Positions 17,452-25,900 are shown, numbered from the stretch's first letter. The stretch: 64,000 bases of DNA from Phycisphaerales bacterium UBA7800 (GCA_002480565.1 DLCK01000073.1:5219-69218); one strand, 5' to 3'. The notes: generated by a model not told the origin, from the letters alone. Numbers and translations: made by a program.

Positions 17452-18615
17452 TCAATCCCCTAGATAAATATATTCACTCGCAACGCCGGTATGTCCTTTT
17501 GTTTTGCGTTCGAGTATGCCATCAACGCAAAGCATTTTGAGTTGATTTGCAGCATCGGTTCGATTGGTGCCCAGCAAAGGACTCACAGCGCGAGCAGATA
17601 GAAAAAAAGGTCTGTTGCCTGAATGCTGTTGTAAAACACGACACAGCTTGATTAATCGTGTTGTGCGTTCACCATATTCAGCAGTACAAACGGGATCAGG
17701 TTCAGCATCAGCAAGACTCATGAATTCTGCCAATGGCCCTTGCCCCAGTGGGAATTTCACAGCCGTCCAGATAGTACAGAATTCAGCCCAAGTTGAATCA
17801 GCATCATGTTCGCCACTCATTTGTGGTTTGCCGAGCCGATGCCATTCAAGGACAAAAGGTTTGAGTTCTCTCAGTGGCTTGTCTTTGAATTCCGGGACAG
17901 CTTTCAATGCTCTGGCAAAATCAAAAAGCCGTTTGTTGCGTTGGCCAGATGCTTGTGGCAAGGTTGTTTCGATTGCTTCCTGAATTGTGTATGTGTAATC
18001 AATTGACACAGTAGACACAGTAGTAATAGTATCCCCAGATAACACAGTATGTTCAGTAGACCCAGTAAACACAGATATATCTGTGTCCTCTGTGTCCTCT
18101 GTGTCTTTCTGTGTCAGCAAAGCAAGCAACCAAGCCGGCAAGCAAGCTGGTTCAAAATCATCAGGTGAGACAATCCAATCATAACTGCCACCTGATTTGA
18201 GTTTTGACGGTGGGGCAATCACATAACCACCATCGGCTTTCACGTCGATGCCTTGCCCAAGCGCATTGTTTCGGCATTTGATTTTGCCACCAGGATGTTT
18301 GAAGTAAAAATGAAACCCGCCACCGCCAGTCGCCACTTGTACGGTTTTGGGCAAGTCGCCGTTTTTATCAATGAGATTGGTTAGTGTTGCATCGCCACCA
18401 TTGCGGGGATCAATATCAATTGCCACAATGCCACTTGATTTGCCTGTAACAAGCCCGACATTGTAATCCGGGCAATCGGTCCACCATTTCTCGATGGTGG
18501 CAGAGGCCGTTGTAGCCGCTTTGAATCCAGTTTTAACCGCCGGCTTTTTTTCGCCGGGTAAGCATGGAAATATTGGCCATTTTCTGTCGACTAATAAATC
18601 TATTTTTGTTATCAT
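17452..18615 (-). CDS. Bifunctional primase/polymerase (AEP superfamily)
   Basis: 387 residues from ATG 18615. Residues ~1-165 match the prim-pol N-terminal domain: KWPIFPCLPGEKKPAVKTGF, YNVGLVTGKSSGIVAIDIDP (the acidic metal-binding D-x-D) and GGGGFHFYFKHP. A low-complexity linker with repeated D-T-E (about 18072-18118) precedes an alpha-helical C-terminal region and a winged-helix-like end (LLGTNRTDAANQLKMLCVDG). Such proteins prime and copy DNA in plasmids, satellites and islands, suggesting the element can replicate after excision. The start is chosen because the family N-terminus begins there; a terminator-like hairpin lies 23 nt upstream, inside the longer frame. Confidence 0.85.
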   Translation of the reverse strand: MITKIDLLVDRKWPIFPCLPGEKKPAVKTGFKAATTASATIEKWWTDCPDYNVGLVTGKSSGIVAIDIDPRNGGDATLTNLIDKNGDLPKTVQVATGGGGFHFYFKHPGGKIKCRNNALGQGIDVKADGGYVIAPPSKLKSGGSYDWIVSPDDFEPACLPAWLLALLTQKDTEDTEDTDISVFTGSTEHTVLSGDTITTVSTVSIDYTYTIQEAIETTLPQASGQRNKRLFDFARALKAVPEFKDKPLRELKPFVLEWHRLGKPQMSGEHDADSTWAEFCTIWTAVKFPLGQGPLAEFMSLADAEPDPVCTAEYGERTTRLIKLCRVLQQHSGNRPFFLSARAVSPLLGTNRTDAANQLKMLCVDGILERKTKGHTGVASEYIYLGD

Positions 18616-18628
18616 TATTGTTGCCTTG

Positions 18629-18667
18629 CAAAAAGAAGCCCGGCCAACGCGCCAACGTTGACCGGGC
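18629..18667 (-). terminator. Terminator/attenuator just before the primase-polymerase
   Basis: A 12-bp stem with one G-T pair (18638-18649 with 18656-18667, 6-nt loop) is followed on the minus strand by TTCTTTTT. It lies between the AlpA-like operon and the primase-polymerase start, so it would stop or attenuate read-through into the replication and integrase genes. Confidence 0.65.
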
Positions 18668-18680
18668 ATATGACTGTGAA

Positions 18681-18872
18681 TCAGTTACTCGTATAAAACC
18701 CTGCATGATCAAATGTGGGGTTTTTTATTGGGAAAATATCCTCAAGCTTTAATTGATCATAATCAGTGACATGCAAAGCGTATTTCGATTTTCGTAGAAA
18801 TGCCGTATGCTCAAGCAGGTTTACATTCAATACGTCTTGTCTTGATTTTTTACTGAAATTTCCGACGATCAT
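18681..18872 (-). CDS. Small protein of unknown function
   Basis: 63 residues with no recognised domain; basic N-terminus (FSKKSRQDVLN). The start overlaps the stop of the AlpA-like gene in an ATGA junction, which argues for real translation. It ends 14 nt before a terminator-like hairpin. It may be a small regulatory protein of the island. Coding status rests only on the overlap and position. Confidence 0.45.
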   Translation of the reverse strand: MIVGNFSKKSRQDVLNVNLLEHTAFLRKSKYALHVTDYDQLKLEDIFPIKNPTFDHAGFYTSN

Positions 18873-19078
18873 TTGCCACCCCCATTATCAACAATAGGGC
18901 ATCCTGAATTGATCCAATCGCTCAGTTCATCGACTCGCCAGCGAGCCAAAGCCCCAAGTTTGACAGGACGGGGCATTTTTCCCTTGTCCGATAGACGATA
19001 GATTGTTCTTGATGATGCTTTGAGTATCGTTGCAACTTCCTTAACATCTATCAGCTTTGAATTACTAACTGTATTCAT
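18869..19078 (-). CDS. AlpA-family helix-turn-helix protein (excisionase-like)
   Basis: 69 residues from ATG 19078; GGAGG lies 7 nt upstream, deciding against the longer frame to 19108. The MerR-like helix-turn-helix LIDVKEVATILKASSRTIYR is followed by DKGKMPRPVKLGALARWRVD, the signature of AlpA/excisionase-type proteins. In P4-like satellites AlpA activates integrase or acts with it in excision. It is the first gene of the minus-strand replication/integration run, below an 18-bp operator-like inverted repeat. Confidence 0.82.
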   Translation of the reverse strand: MNTVSNSKLIDVKEVATILKASSRTIYRLSDKGKMPRPVKLGALARWRVDELSDWINSGCPIVDNGGGK

Positions 19079-19159
19079 TCTCTTTCCTCCGTGATGCGCC
19101 AAGTCCACTAACAGTGTTTGATTTACAACTGCCTTGGCAATTTATGCAAAGTATTTCAA

Positions 19160-19179
19160 TGTGATACCCCGGTATCACA
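19160..19179. promoter_or_regulatory. Operator-like inverted repeat upstream of AlpA
   Basis: TGTGATACC (19160-19168) and GGTATCACA (19171-19179) are perfect complements around 2 nt. The site is 82 nt before the AlpA start. It resembles a phage-type repressor site; the HTH protein at 17207-17440 is a natural candidate to bind it. Confidence 0.6.
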
Positions 19180-19853
19180 ACATGTATGTGTTAAGTCTTT
19201 GAGCTGTTCGTTATGCAGTTAGGCTAGGTAAGCAGGAGGACCATGCCTGTAGAAATGAACAATCTTGGCGTACAGCATGAATGCAAGCCAAGTATCGGAA
19301 AGAATGTGCTTGGTGTTCACGCAAGCACAACAACGGGTAATGTCAATTGGATAACAGCTATCGCATGCGATGGCATGATTTACTTGGACGCAGAATGCAA
19401 AGCGACTCACTGTAGAGTGCTTAAGCCAAGTGTCGAAATGTGCGAACTTTTTAATTCGCGCGTCCTTGCGCAGGGGCCGGCGTTCGTAGGCCACCCCGTC
19501 AGGCATGAATTTTATCACGTGGCAGATTATGGCACAATCAGAAGTGCTAGTCAAGTCGAAATTGGCAATAAAAGCACAATATATGGTATTTTTTGGTAAT
19601 TGTTCGGTCTTTTGTTGTTGTTAGTAGTTTTTTGCCTGAATTCCCGGTGAAATTTTTGCTTTCAAACTGTCGCCAGTCCCGTGAATTGACTGACTCTTAA
19701 CTATATTGACGAATCCATAACAGCTTTTATAAGCAACTAAATCATGTCTATTTCACATTTTTCACCAGATCGAACAGATATGTAAAGCGACAGATGGACC
19801 ATCAGATATCGAGTTTAGTTGATTCAGATCCATTATCGTCGTAACTTACCCCT
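19180..19853. other. Stretch between AlpA and the R-M genes, no confident gene
   Basis: Two overlapping frames exist, 19243-19599 (+, 118 aa, AGGAGG only 3 nt from its ATG) and 19219-19554 (-, 111 aa). Neither shows a domain, and they cover each other. The divergent promoters of the two island halves probably lie here; 19590-19850 is AT-rich. Confidence 0.4.
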
Positions 19854-21467
19854 ATGCCTACACTTGATTGGATTGGAAAAAGCGCGGTCGTCAATCACCA
19901 TCGGCAGGTGCCTTATCGCCTGCTGCAAACCGACGAAAAACTGTCTGCCGGGGACCCCGATGCCGGTAATCTGTTGGTACAGGGTGATAATCTCGAAGCC
20001 CTCAAAGCCTTGCTCCCATACTATGCCGGACAGGTTAAGTGCATCTACATTGACCCGCCTTACAACACGGGGAACGAAGGTTGGGTCTACAACGATAACG
20101 TCAACAGCCCGGAAATCCGCAAGTGGTTAGACAAGGCCGTCGGCAAGGAAGCCGAAGACCTTAGCCGTCATGATAAATGGCTCTGCATGATGTATCCAAG
20201 ATTGAGTCTGTTACGTGAATTCATGCGGGAAGACGGCGTGATTTTTGTGAGTATTGATGATAACGAAGTTGCATCATTGCGAATCTTAATGGATGAAATT
20301 TTTGGACCGCAAAATTTTATGGCGCTGTTAGTTTGGAAGGCAAGGCAGTATTTAGATAGCAGGTCTCTAACAGGAGTGTCCTTAGACCACGAATATATTT
20401 TAGTTTATTCAAAAATACGTGGTGGTGCGAGACTCAAGGGGAAAGATCGTGATGATACAAAATATAAAAATCCAGACAATGATTCTCGTGGAGTATGGAT
20501 GAGTCGTAGCATATTGGGATTAGCAAACGCGAAAGACCGCCCCAATCTACATTATGATTTAATTGATCCTAGTACAAATATTGCATATCCCTGTCCGGCT
20601 AACACGGGATGGAGATATAGTAAAGAAACAATGTCTGGAAAGATATCAGAGGGGCGGATTATATTTCCCCAAAAAAAATCAGGACGTCCCCGCGAAAAGG
20701 TTTTTTTGAAAGAATTGCAAACGTCCCATACAGGATTTCCTAGTATTATTGACGGGGTTTACACCGCAGACGGATCGCACGCAATACGTGAAATTTTTGG
20801 CGATCAAGTTTTTTCATTTCCCAAAGCTCCAGAATTAATCAAGATGCTTGTCAATCAAGTGGTTGATAGAGATTCGATAGTGCTTGATTCATTCGCAGGC
20901 AGTGGGACTACTGGTCAAGCGGTATTGGAATTGAACCAGCAAGACGGGGGAAATCGCCGTTTTGTTTTAGTCGAAATGGATACAAACGTTAGTCAAAATA
21001 TCACCTTAAATCGACTTAGACACGTAATAAACGGGTATGTTAAAAAAGGTAAGATAAAAGAAAAAACCAAGCCATTGGGTAGTGGCTTTCGCTTTTGCCA
21101 TCTCGGTGCATCCTTATTCGATGAGCATGGCAACATTGACCGGGAAGTTCGATTTTCTGATTTGGCTCGCCATGTCTATTTCACTGAAACAGGTGTGCCG
21201 ATTCCCAAGCAACCCCGCAAGAATTGCCCGTTACTTGGTGTCTATCAGGGGACTGCTTACTATCTACTTTACAATGGGGTACTAGGTGACAAGCGCCCGG
21301 ATGGTGGCAATGTACTGACCAGCAAAGTGCTGGCTTTGTTGCCGGATCATCCTGCTGGCAGTGGTCCCAAAGTGATTTATGGTGAAGCCTGTCGGATTGG
21401 GACAACAAAGCTCAAAAATTTAGGCATTGAATTCAAACAGCTTCCCTATCAGATCAAAACGGATTAA
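19854..21467 (+). CDS. mod: Type III restriction-modification DNA methyltransferase (Mod)
   Basis: 537 residues. The catalytic motif DPPYNTG (N6-adenine methyltransferase) is near residue 70, and the AdoMet-binding motif LDSFAGSGTTGQAVLELN comes afterwards near 340, the order of beta-class Mod subunits. LSLLREFMREDGVIFVSIDD is the conserved strand next to the active site. The part between (about residues 150-320) is AT-rich and should hold the target recognition domain. Mod methylates one strand of an asymmetric site and gives the Mod-Res complex its specificity. The res gene starts 3 nt after this stop. The site recognised cannot be inferred. Confidence 0.93.
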   Translation: MPTLDWIGKSAVVNHHRQVPYRLLQTDEKLSAGDPDAGNLLVQGDNLEALKALLPYYAGQVKCIYIDPPYNTGNEGWVYNDNVNSPEIRKWLDKAVGKEAEDLSRHDKWLCMMYPRLSLLREFMREDGVIFVSIDDNEVASLRILMDEIFGPQNFMALLVWKARQYLDSRSLTGVSLDHEYILVYSKIRGGARLKGKDRDDTKYKNPDNDSRGVWMSRSILGLANAKDRPNLHYDLIDPSTNIAYPCPANTGWRYSKETMSGKISEGRIIFPQKKSGRPREKVFLKELQTSHTGFPSIIDGVYTADGSHAIREIFGDQVFSFPKAPELIKMLVNQVVDRDSIVLDSFAGSGTTGQAVLELNQQDGGNRRFVLVEMDTNVSQNITLNRLRHVINGYVKKGKIKEKTKPLGSGFRFCHLGASLFDEHGNIDREVRFSDLARHVYFTETGVPIPKQPRKNCPLLGVYQGTAYYLLYNGVLGDKRPDGGNVLTSKVLALLPDHPAGSGPKVIYGEACRIGTTKLKNLGIEFKQLPYQIKTD

Positions 21468-21470
21468 CCG

Positions 21471-24068
21471 ATGGTATTACAACTTAAAAACTATCAATCT
21501 GATTGTCTGGGTAAGCTCGATGAATACCTGATGTTAGCCCGTGAATTGGGTGATGCGGATACTGCGTTCTACAAGCAGACCCATCGACTTTACCACAAGA
21601 TTGAAGGCTTGGAAGCCTTGCCCTATGTCTGTTTACGTGTTCCCACTGGTGGTGGCAAAACGTTGATGGCCTGTCATGCTATCCCAATCCTGTTGGAAAC
21701 ATGGCAACAGCGAGAATCAGGCTTGGTGTTATGGTTGGCGCCGACTACCAAGATTGTTGATCAGACGATGGATGCTTTGAAGGACCGCAAACATCCTTAT
21801 CGACAAGCATTGGATGCACAGTACGGACAGGTCAATATTCTTGACATGGAATCCGCACTGTATCTGCGCAAGCATACGTTGGATACAGGCTTGACGATCA
21901 TTGTTACAACGACTCAATCCTTACGTATTGAAGATATGGAAAAGCGTAAGGTGTTTGATGTAAACGGTGAATTGAAACATCACTTTGATGCTTGGAGTGA
22001 AGAACAAAAGCAAGCGGTAGCTCGTATTCAGGCCATAGGTGATGATCCTACCTTGCCGACATTGCAGAACGTTATTCGTTTGCGTTGTCCTGCTGTTATT
22101 GTGGATGAAGCGCATGGTTTTAGAACCAAATTAAGTTTTGATACATTGCGTCGATTCAATCCTGCCAGCATTTTGGAACTGACCGCAACGCCACATGACA
22201 ACAGTAACGTTTTGCATAGTGTGTCGGCAGCGGAACTCAAAGCTGAAGAAATGATAAAGCTGCCGGTGATGCTACGAACGCGCAAGATGGATCTTGATGT
22301 GATTGCCCAAGCGGTCAAGAAACAGCAGGAACTTGAAGCCATTTCCAATGAGCAGCAGAAATCTGGTGGAGAATATGTTCGTCCTGTGGTGTTGTACCAA
22401 GCACACAAAAAAAATAGCGGAGACCTTGTGCCAGAAGAATTGAAAAAGGTTCTCATTGAGCAGCACGATATTCCTGAGGATCACATTGCAATTTGTGTTG
22501 GTAAAGTGGATGAACTGCCTGATTTGTCTATGCTTTCAATGGATAATCCGGTACGTCACGTTATCACAGTACAGAGATTACGCGAAGGCTGGGATTGTCC
22601 TTTTGCCTATATCCTTTGCAGTGTAGGCAATCTGACGAGTTCAACAGCAGTGGAGCAATTGATCGGGCGTGTTCTACGCATGCCATATGCAACTCGACAG
22701 CAACATGATGAATTGAATGTGGCTTACGCATACAGTGTGAGCGATAGTTTTGAGCAAGCTGCAAATAGTTTGGTAGATAACATTGTAAAAAGTGGTTTCT
22801 CCAAGTTTGAAGCTCAGAAGGTTGTTGTTAAAAATCCAGACCCTACCGATGAAGAATTACCGTTATTTGATACGCAACATGAGGAATTCTCTGTTGAGAT
22901 TGAATCGGCTCCGAATGTTCAGTCTTTACCTAAAGCAATTGCACAAAACACCAAGGTGGAATCCACTGCCCAAGGCGTCAAGCTGACATGGACTGCCGGC
23001 CCAATGACTGATGCTGCTGCTAAGGCTTTATCGGGTGTATTTGCTGGTCATAAAGATCAAGAGCAGGTCCAAGTTCTCAAACTCAAGTCACGTAATCAGG
23101 ATCATTCGCCAGCAGCAATGGGTAAGATTTTGCGCGTGCCTGGTCTGGCAATCAAAGATGATTCTGGGCAGTTGGAAATTTTTGATGGCCAGCATGAGGA
23201 AGCCGATTGGGATTTGGTGTCTTGCAATCATGAAGTGGTTGAATCTGAATTTAAGATTAGTAATGAGCAAGGCAAAGTTGCAAAAGTTGATGCAGATAAG
23301 CAGGCGGGTATCACGGTAAATATTCAAAGTGATATGGATCAACTTATTTTTGCCTTTGATATGGAAGGGCCAAAGACTCCGAGCGAGTTGGCTATCTGGT
23401 TAAGCCATAAAATCAGCGAGCAACATATTGTTCATAAAGACAAGGCTTTGTTTTTGCGCAAGATGGTAGACTATCTGATTGCAAAACGGGGTTATCCCAT
23501 TGAACAACTTGCCCGTCATCGTCACCGTCTCAAAGATGCTGCTGCTGCGAAAATTTCAGCCCATCGGATTAATGCCGAAGTTAACGCCTATCAGAATCTA
23601 ATGGACTTTGCGACGGTTGACCAAGACTGTTTTGTGGAGTTCCCAGCGTTCTATCCAGTCAATGAACTGTATCAGGGTAAGTTTGAATTCAATAAGCATT
23701 TTTACCGAGATATTGGCGAGATGAACAAAGAGGAAATATTGGTTGCACAGTACATTGATTCATTGCCCGAAGTAGAATATTGGGTTCGTAACTTGGACCG
23801 CAAGTCGGGTTTTTACTCTTTGCCTATGCCACATGGTAATTTCTGGCCTGATTTTGTTGTGCAATTGGTTGGTGAGTACACAATGGTCATCGAACACAAA
23901 GGCGAACATTTAGAAGAAGCCCAGAAACAGCAGGACAAGAAAAAAATCGGTGAATTGTGGGAAGCCAAAGACGATACAAAATCGACCGCATTCGCATGGA
24001 CCACCAAGGATGATTACAAGCAGGTCATTGATGCTGCATTGATCAGACTGGGATTCAAGTGCGACTAA
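21471..24068 (+). CDS. res: Type III restriction enzyme, helicase-nuclease subunit (Res)
   Basis: 865 residues. Superfamily 2 helicase motifs are seen in order: Walker A VPTGGGKTLM near residue 60, IVDEAHGF (DEAH box), LTATPHD, and the motif VI region QLIGRVLRMPYATR, with REGWDCPFAYILCSVGNLTS before it. The C-terminus has WPDFVVQLVGEYTMVIEHKG, fitting a PD-(D/E)xK nuclease. Res uses ATP to move or switch along DNA and cleaves when two unmethylated sites are met head to head. The gene is intact and paired with mod, so the system is probably active. The length is close to that of other Res subunits. Confidence 0.92.
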   Translation: MVLQLKNYQSDCLGKLDEYLMLARELGDADTAFYKQTHRLYHKIEGLEALPYVCLRVPTGGGKTLMACHAIPILLETWQQRESGLVLWLAPTTKIVDQTMDALKDRKHPYRQALDAQYGQVNILDMESALYLRKHTLDTGLTIIVTTTQSLRIEDMEKRKVFDVNGELKHHFDAWSEEQKQAVARIQAIGDDPTLPTLQNVIRLRCPAVIVDEAHGFRTKLSFDTLRRFNPASILELTATPHDNSNVLHSVSAAELKAEEMIKLPVMLRTRKMDLDVIAQAVKKQQELEAISNEQQKSGGEYVRPVVLYQAHKKNSGDLVPEELKKVLIEQHDIPEDHIAICVGKVDELPDLSMLSMDNPVRHVITVQRLREGWDCPFAYILCSVGNLTSSTAVEQLIGRVLRMPYATRQQHDELNVAYAYSVSDSFEQAANSLVDNIVKSGFSKFEAQKVVVKNPDPTDEELPLFDTQHEEFSVEIESAPNVQSLPKAIAQNTKVESTAQGVKLTWTAGPMTDAAAKALSGVFAGHKDQEQVQVLKLKSRNQDHSPAAMGKILRVPGLAIKDDSGQLEIFDGQHEEADWDLVSCNHEVVESEFKISNEQGKVAKVDADKQAGITVNIQSDMDQLIFAFDMEGPKTPSELAIWLSHKISEQHIVHKDKALFLRKMVDYLIAKRGYPIEQLARHRHRLKDAAAAKISAHRINAEVNAYQNLMDFATVDQDCFVEFPAFYPVNELYQGKFEFNKHFYRDIGEMNKEEILVAQYIDSLPEVEYWVRNLDRKSGFYSLPMPHGNFWPDFVVQLVGEYTMVIEHKGEHLEEAQKQQDKKKIGELWEAKDDTKSTAFAWTTKDDYKQVIDAALIRLGFKCD

Positions 24069-24519
24069 CTTTCTGTAGCACATTAGACGTCTTGGGTATC
24101 GCATAGGTTTGCCCATCGCTCCGGAGGACCCATGACCGCACATGCATCCAATATTTAGCTTTCCAGATTGCACTAGCCCCGCATATTGACCGACCGCTTA
24201 ACCGCATCCCCCATACCCCCATATCAGGACCCAGCGGCCCACGGTCCCTTATTATTAGGTTTAAATCCGTGAGTATCTGTAAAGTGAAGAATATGGTGAT
24301 TACAAACAAGCGCGGTCTTGAGTTTTATACCCCCATATAGAAAAACTCGTGAAAATTTACGTGATGCTAGGTGGCGTTCACTGCTTAATTACCGCTAGAG
24401 ATTTAGTCCCCCCTCCCCCTGTAGGTCATTACGGGTAGAAAGGCAGTTGACTGGCTTGACTCCAACCCCTACGGACAGATACCCCCTAGTGCCCAAAGGA
24501 CCCGCTATCTACGATTGGC
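24069..24519. other. Non-coding stretch between res and fic
   Basis: About 450 bp without a supported gene. It has several C-runs (CCCCCATACCCCCAT near 24208) and a short GGACC/GGTCC stem at 24230-24248. Nothing recognisable as an RNA gene was found. Confidence 0.4.
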
Positions 24520-24572
24520 TCGCATAGTGGAATCATCTAACCGCATCGCCGTCTATGCGATACAATCTGCAT
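24520..24572 (+). promoter_or_regulatory. fic promoter with inverted repeat; probable leaderless start
   Basis: TACAAT at 24561-24566 is a good -10 box and ends 6 nt before the ATG at 24573, so transcription would start at or next to the start codon. Directly upstream, TCGCATAG (24520-24527) and CTATGCGA (24553-24560) form a perfect inverted repeat across the -35 to -10 area, a candidate operator. Confidence 0.5.
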
Positions 24573-25577
24573 ATGAGTAATCAGCCGCCGTTTGATATCA
24601 CGCCGGCCATCCTTAACACGGTGGAGCAAATCGGGGAACTGTTGGGGCGCATGGATGCCCAGCAGCAGGCCCGTGAGCTATCATTGCGCCGTGTTAGCCG
24701 AATACAGACCTTGCAGGGGACGTTGGCTATTGAAGGTAATACGCTTGCTCAGGAACAGATTCAAACCATCCTGCAAGGCAAGCCCGTCATTGCGCCGCCA
24801 AGAGAGATTCAGGAAGTCCGCAACGCCATCAAGGTGTATGACGCGCTGGATCAGTTCAACCCTACTGCCAAGACTCACCTGCTAAAAGCTCACAAGCTAC
24901 TCATGACCGGCTTGCTGGATGCGCCGGGTAAGTTTCGGCAAAGTGGTGTCGGTGTCGTCGGTTCGGAAAAGAAAGTCCTGCATGTGGCTCCGCCGGCTCA
25001 TTTGGTCCCCAAGCTTGTGGCCGACCTGCAAGACTGGCTCAAACATACTGACCATCACCCGTTAATCACCAGTTGCGTTTTTCACTATGAGTTTGAATTC
25101 ATCCATCCCTTTGAAGATGGTAACGGGCGTATCGGCAGACTCTGGCAGACGGTGATTCTATCCCGGTGGAATCCGATCTTTGCCACAATCCCCGTCGAAA
25201 GCATGATCCACGCCCATCAGCAGGACTATTACAACGCCATTATCCAAAGCTCAGAGGATGCCCGATCCACCGTGTTCATCCAATGGATGCTGAATATTAT
25301 CCTGCAAACGCTCAAGGCCAGCGTTACCCCCCAAGTTGCCCCGCAAGTCACCCCCCAGGTCCGCCGCCTGCTAAAGATATTGGATATGCCTCTAAGCCGG
25401 CAGCAGATTATGGCCAAGCTCAAACTGCGTGACCGCAAATCACTGGCCCAGCGGTATCTTCAACCTGCATTGGAAGCCGGCTTGATCCAGATGACCCGCC
25501 CGGACAAACCCAACAGTTCCTTGCAGCAATATCAAATTACCTTGCTCGGACAGCAGAGCAGGGATGCAGCATTGTGA
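24573..25577 (+). CDS. Fic-domain protein (AMPylase type) with N-terminal inhibitory motif
   Basis: 334 residues. The active-site motif HPFEDGNGRIGR is complete, including the catalytic His and the ATP-contacting Arg. TLAIEGN near residue 49 fits the inhibitory alpha-helix motif (S/T)xxxE(G/N), making this a self-inhibited (class II) Fic. The Fic/DOC N-terminal region and a C-terminal winged helix (MPLSRQQIMAKLKLRDRKSL) after a VAPQVTPQV linker match the common Fic/HTH layout. Fic enzymes transfer AMP to a protein hydroxyl. In an island, a role in stress, toxin-like control or defence is plausible but not shown. No antitoxin gene lies beside it. Confidence 0.9.
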   Translation: MSNQPPFDITPAILNTVEQIGELLGRMDAQQQARELSLRRVSRIQTLQGTLAIEGNTLAQEQIQTILQGKPVIAPPREIQEVRNAIKVYDALDQFNPTAKTHLLKAHKLLMTGLLDAPGKFRQSGVGVVGSEKKVLHVAPPAHLVPKLVADLQDWLKHTDHHPLITSCVFHYEFEFIHPFEDGNGRIGRLWQTVILSRWNPIFATIPVESMIHAHQQDYYNAIIQSSEDARSTVFIQWMLNIILQTLKASVTPQVAPQVTPQVRRLLKILDMPLSRQQIMAKLKLRDRKSLAQRYLQPALEAGLIQMTRPDKPNSSLQQYQITLLGQQSRDAAL

Positions 25578-25593
25578 AAAATTGCCCCGCCTG

Positions 25594-25791
25594 TTAACCC
25601 TGTCCAGCTTGCAGCAGTCGTCGGACCGCATCGGCTTTTTCATTGTCGGTTAATGGTAATGACATAATTGCCCGGATCGCATCGGCCAAACTGCTTTGGT
25701 TCGAATCTGCTGCGCTTTTTGCTGCGCCTGTGTTGTGAGTTTGCAGTTTTTCCCGTGTTTTATCACTAGTGTTCAAGTCTTGTACGCCCAT
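25594..25791 (-). CDS. Detached C-terminal segment of the island integrase
   Basis: A 65-residue frame begins MGVQDLN inside attR and continues 58 residues to a stop (25594-25596), ending DAVRRLLQAGQG. The core codons for V-Q-D-L-N are in the same frame as in the integrase at the other island end. Joining the two cores by excision would give one uninterrupted integrase of about 487 residues. Acidic/helical residues (SSLADAIRAIMSLPLTDNEK) resemble an ordinary integrase tail. As it stands the segment may be untranslated; ATG 25791 has no visible ribosome site. Confidence 0.7.
   Translation of the reverse strand: MGVQDLNTSDKTREKLQTHNTGAAKSAADSNQSSLADAIRAIMSLPLTDNEKADAVRRLLQAGQG
25771..25791. 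other. attR: right attachment core
   Basis: GTTCAAGTCTTGTACG (25771-25786) is identical to attL; the following CCCAT lacks one G relative to the tRNA end. This is probably the displaced original tRNA 3' end, free to drift because the island supplies a good copy at attL. Confidence 0.88.
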
Positions 25792-25796
25792 ATCCA

Positions 25797-25833
25797 AGCG
25801 ACCGAGTGTTTGATGCACTTGGTCGCTTTTTTT
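25797..25833 (+). terminator. Orphaned original terminator of tRNA-Val
   Basis: A 12-bp stem (25797-25808 with 25816-25827, one G-T pair, 7-nt loop) ends in seven T residues. It lies 6 nt past attR, exactly where a tRNA terminator would stand before the island inserted. It now follows the island instead. Confidence 0.87.
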
Positions 25834-25900
25834 ATGGCTGGGTAGTACGGGGCGTTTGTTGAGCGAATGGGATCAAGTGCAGGTGAGTATGGTTGCGGGT

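Larger units (their letters stand above)
15915..25791. mobile_element. 9.9-kb integrative island in tRNA-Val (defence and replication genes)
   Basis: It is bounded by direct repeats of the tRNA 3' end (15915-15936 and 25771-25791). Inside, in order, are a tyrosine integrase, an HTH protein, a primase-polymerase, a small protein, an AlpA-like protein, a type III R-M pair and a Fic protein. No structural phage or conjugation genes are present. The integrase + AlpA + primase-polymerase set resembles P4-like satellites or phage-inducible islands, with R-M and Fic as cargo. The plus-strand cargo genes are more AT-rich than the chromosomal neighbours in their middle parts. Confidence 0.9.

Noticed and set aside
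18072..18118. CCTCTGTGT repeats in the primase-polymerase as a mobile repeat
   Set aside because: The repeats are in frame and encode a short D-T-E linker, an ordinary low-complexity hinge.
19219..19599. Overlapping frames of 111 aa (-) and 118 aa (+) in the island
   Set aside because: They cover each other on opposite strands and have no recognisable domain. The plus frame has AGGAGG, but too close to its ATG. Left as an uncertain region.
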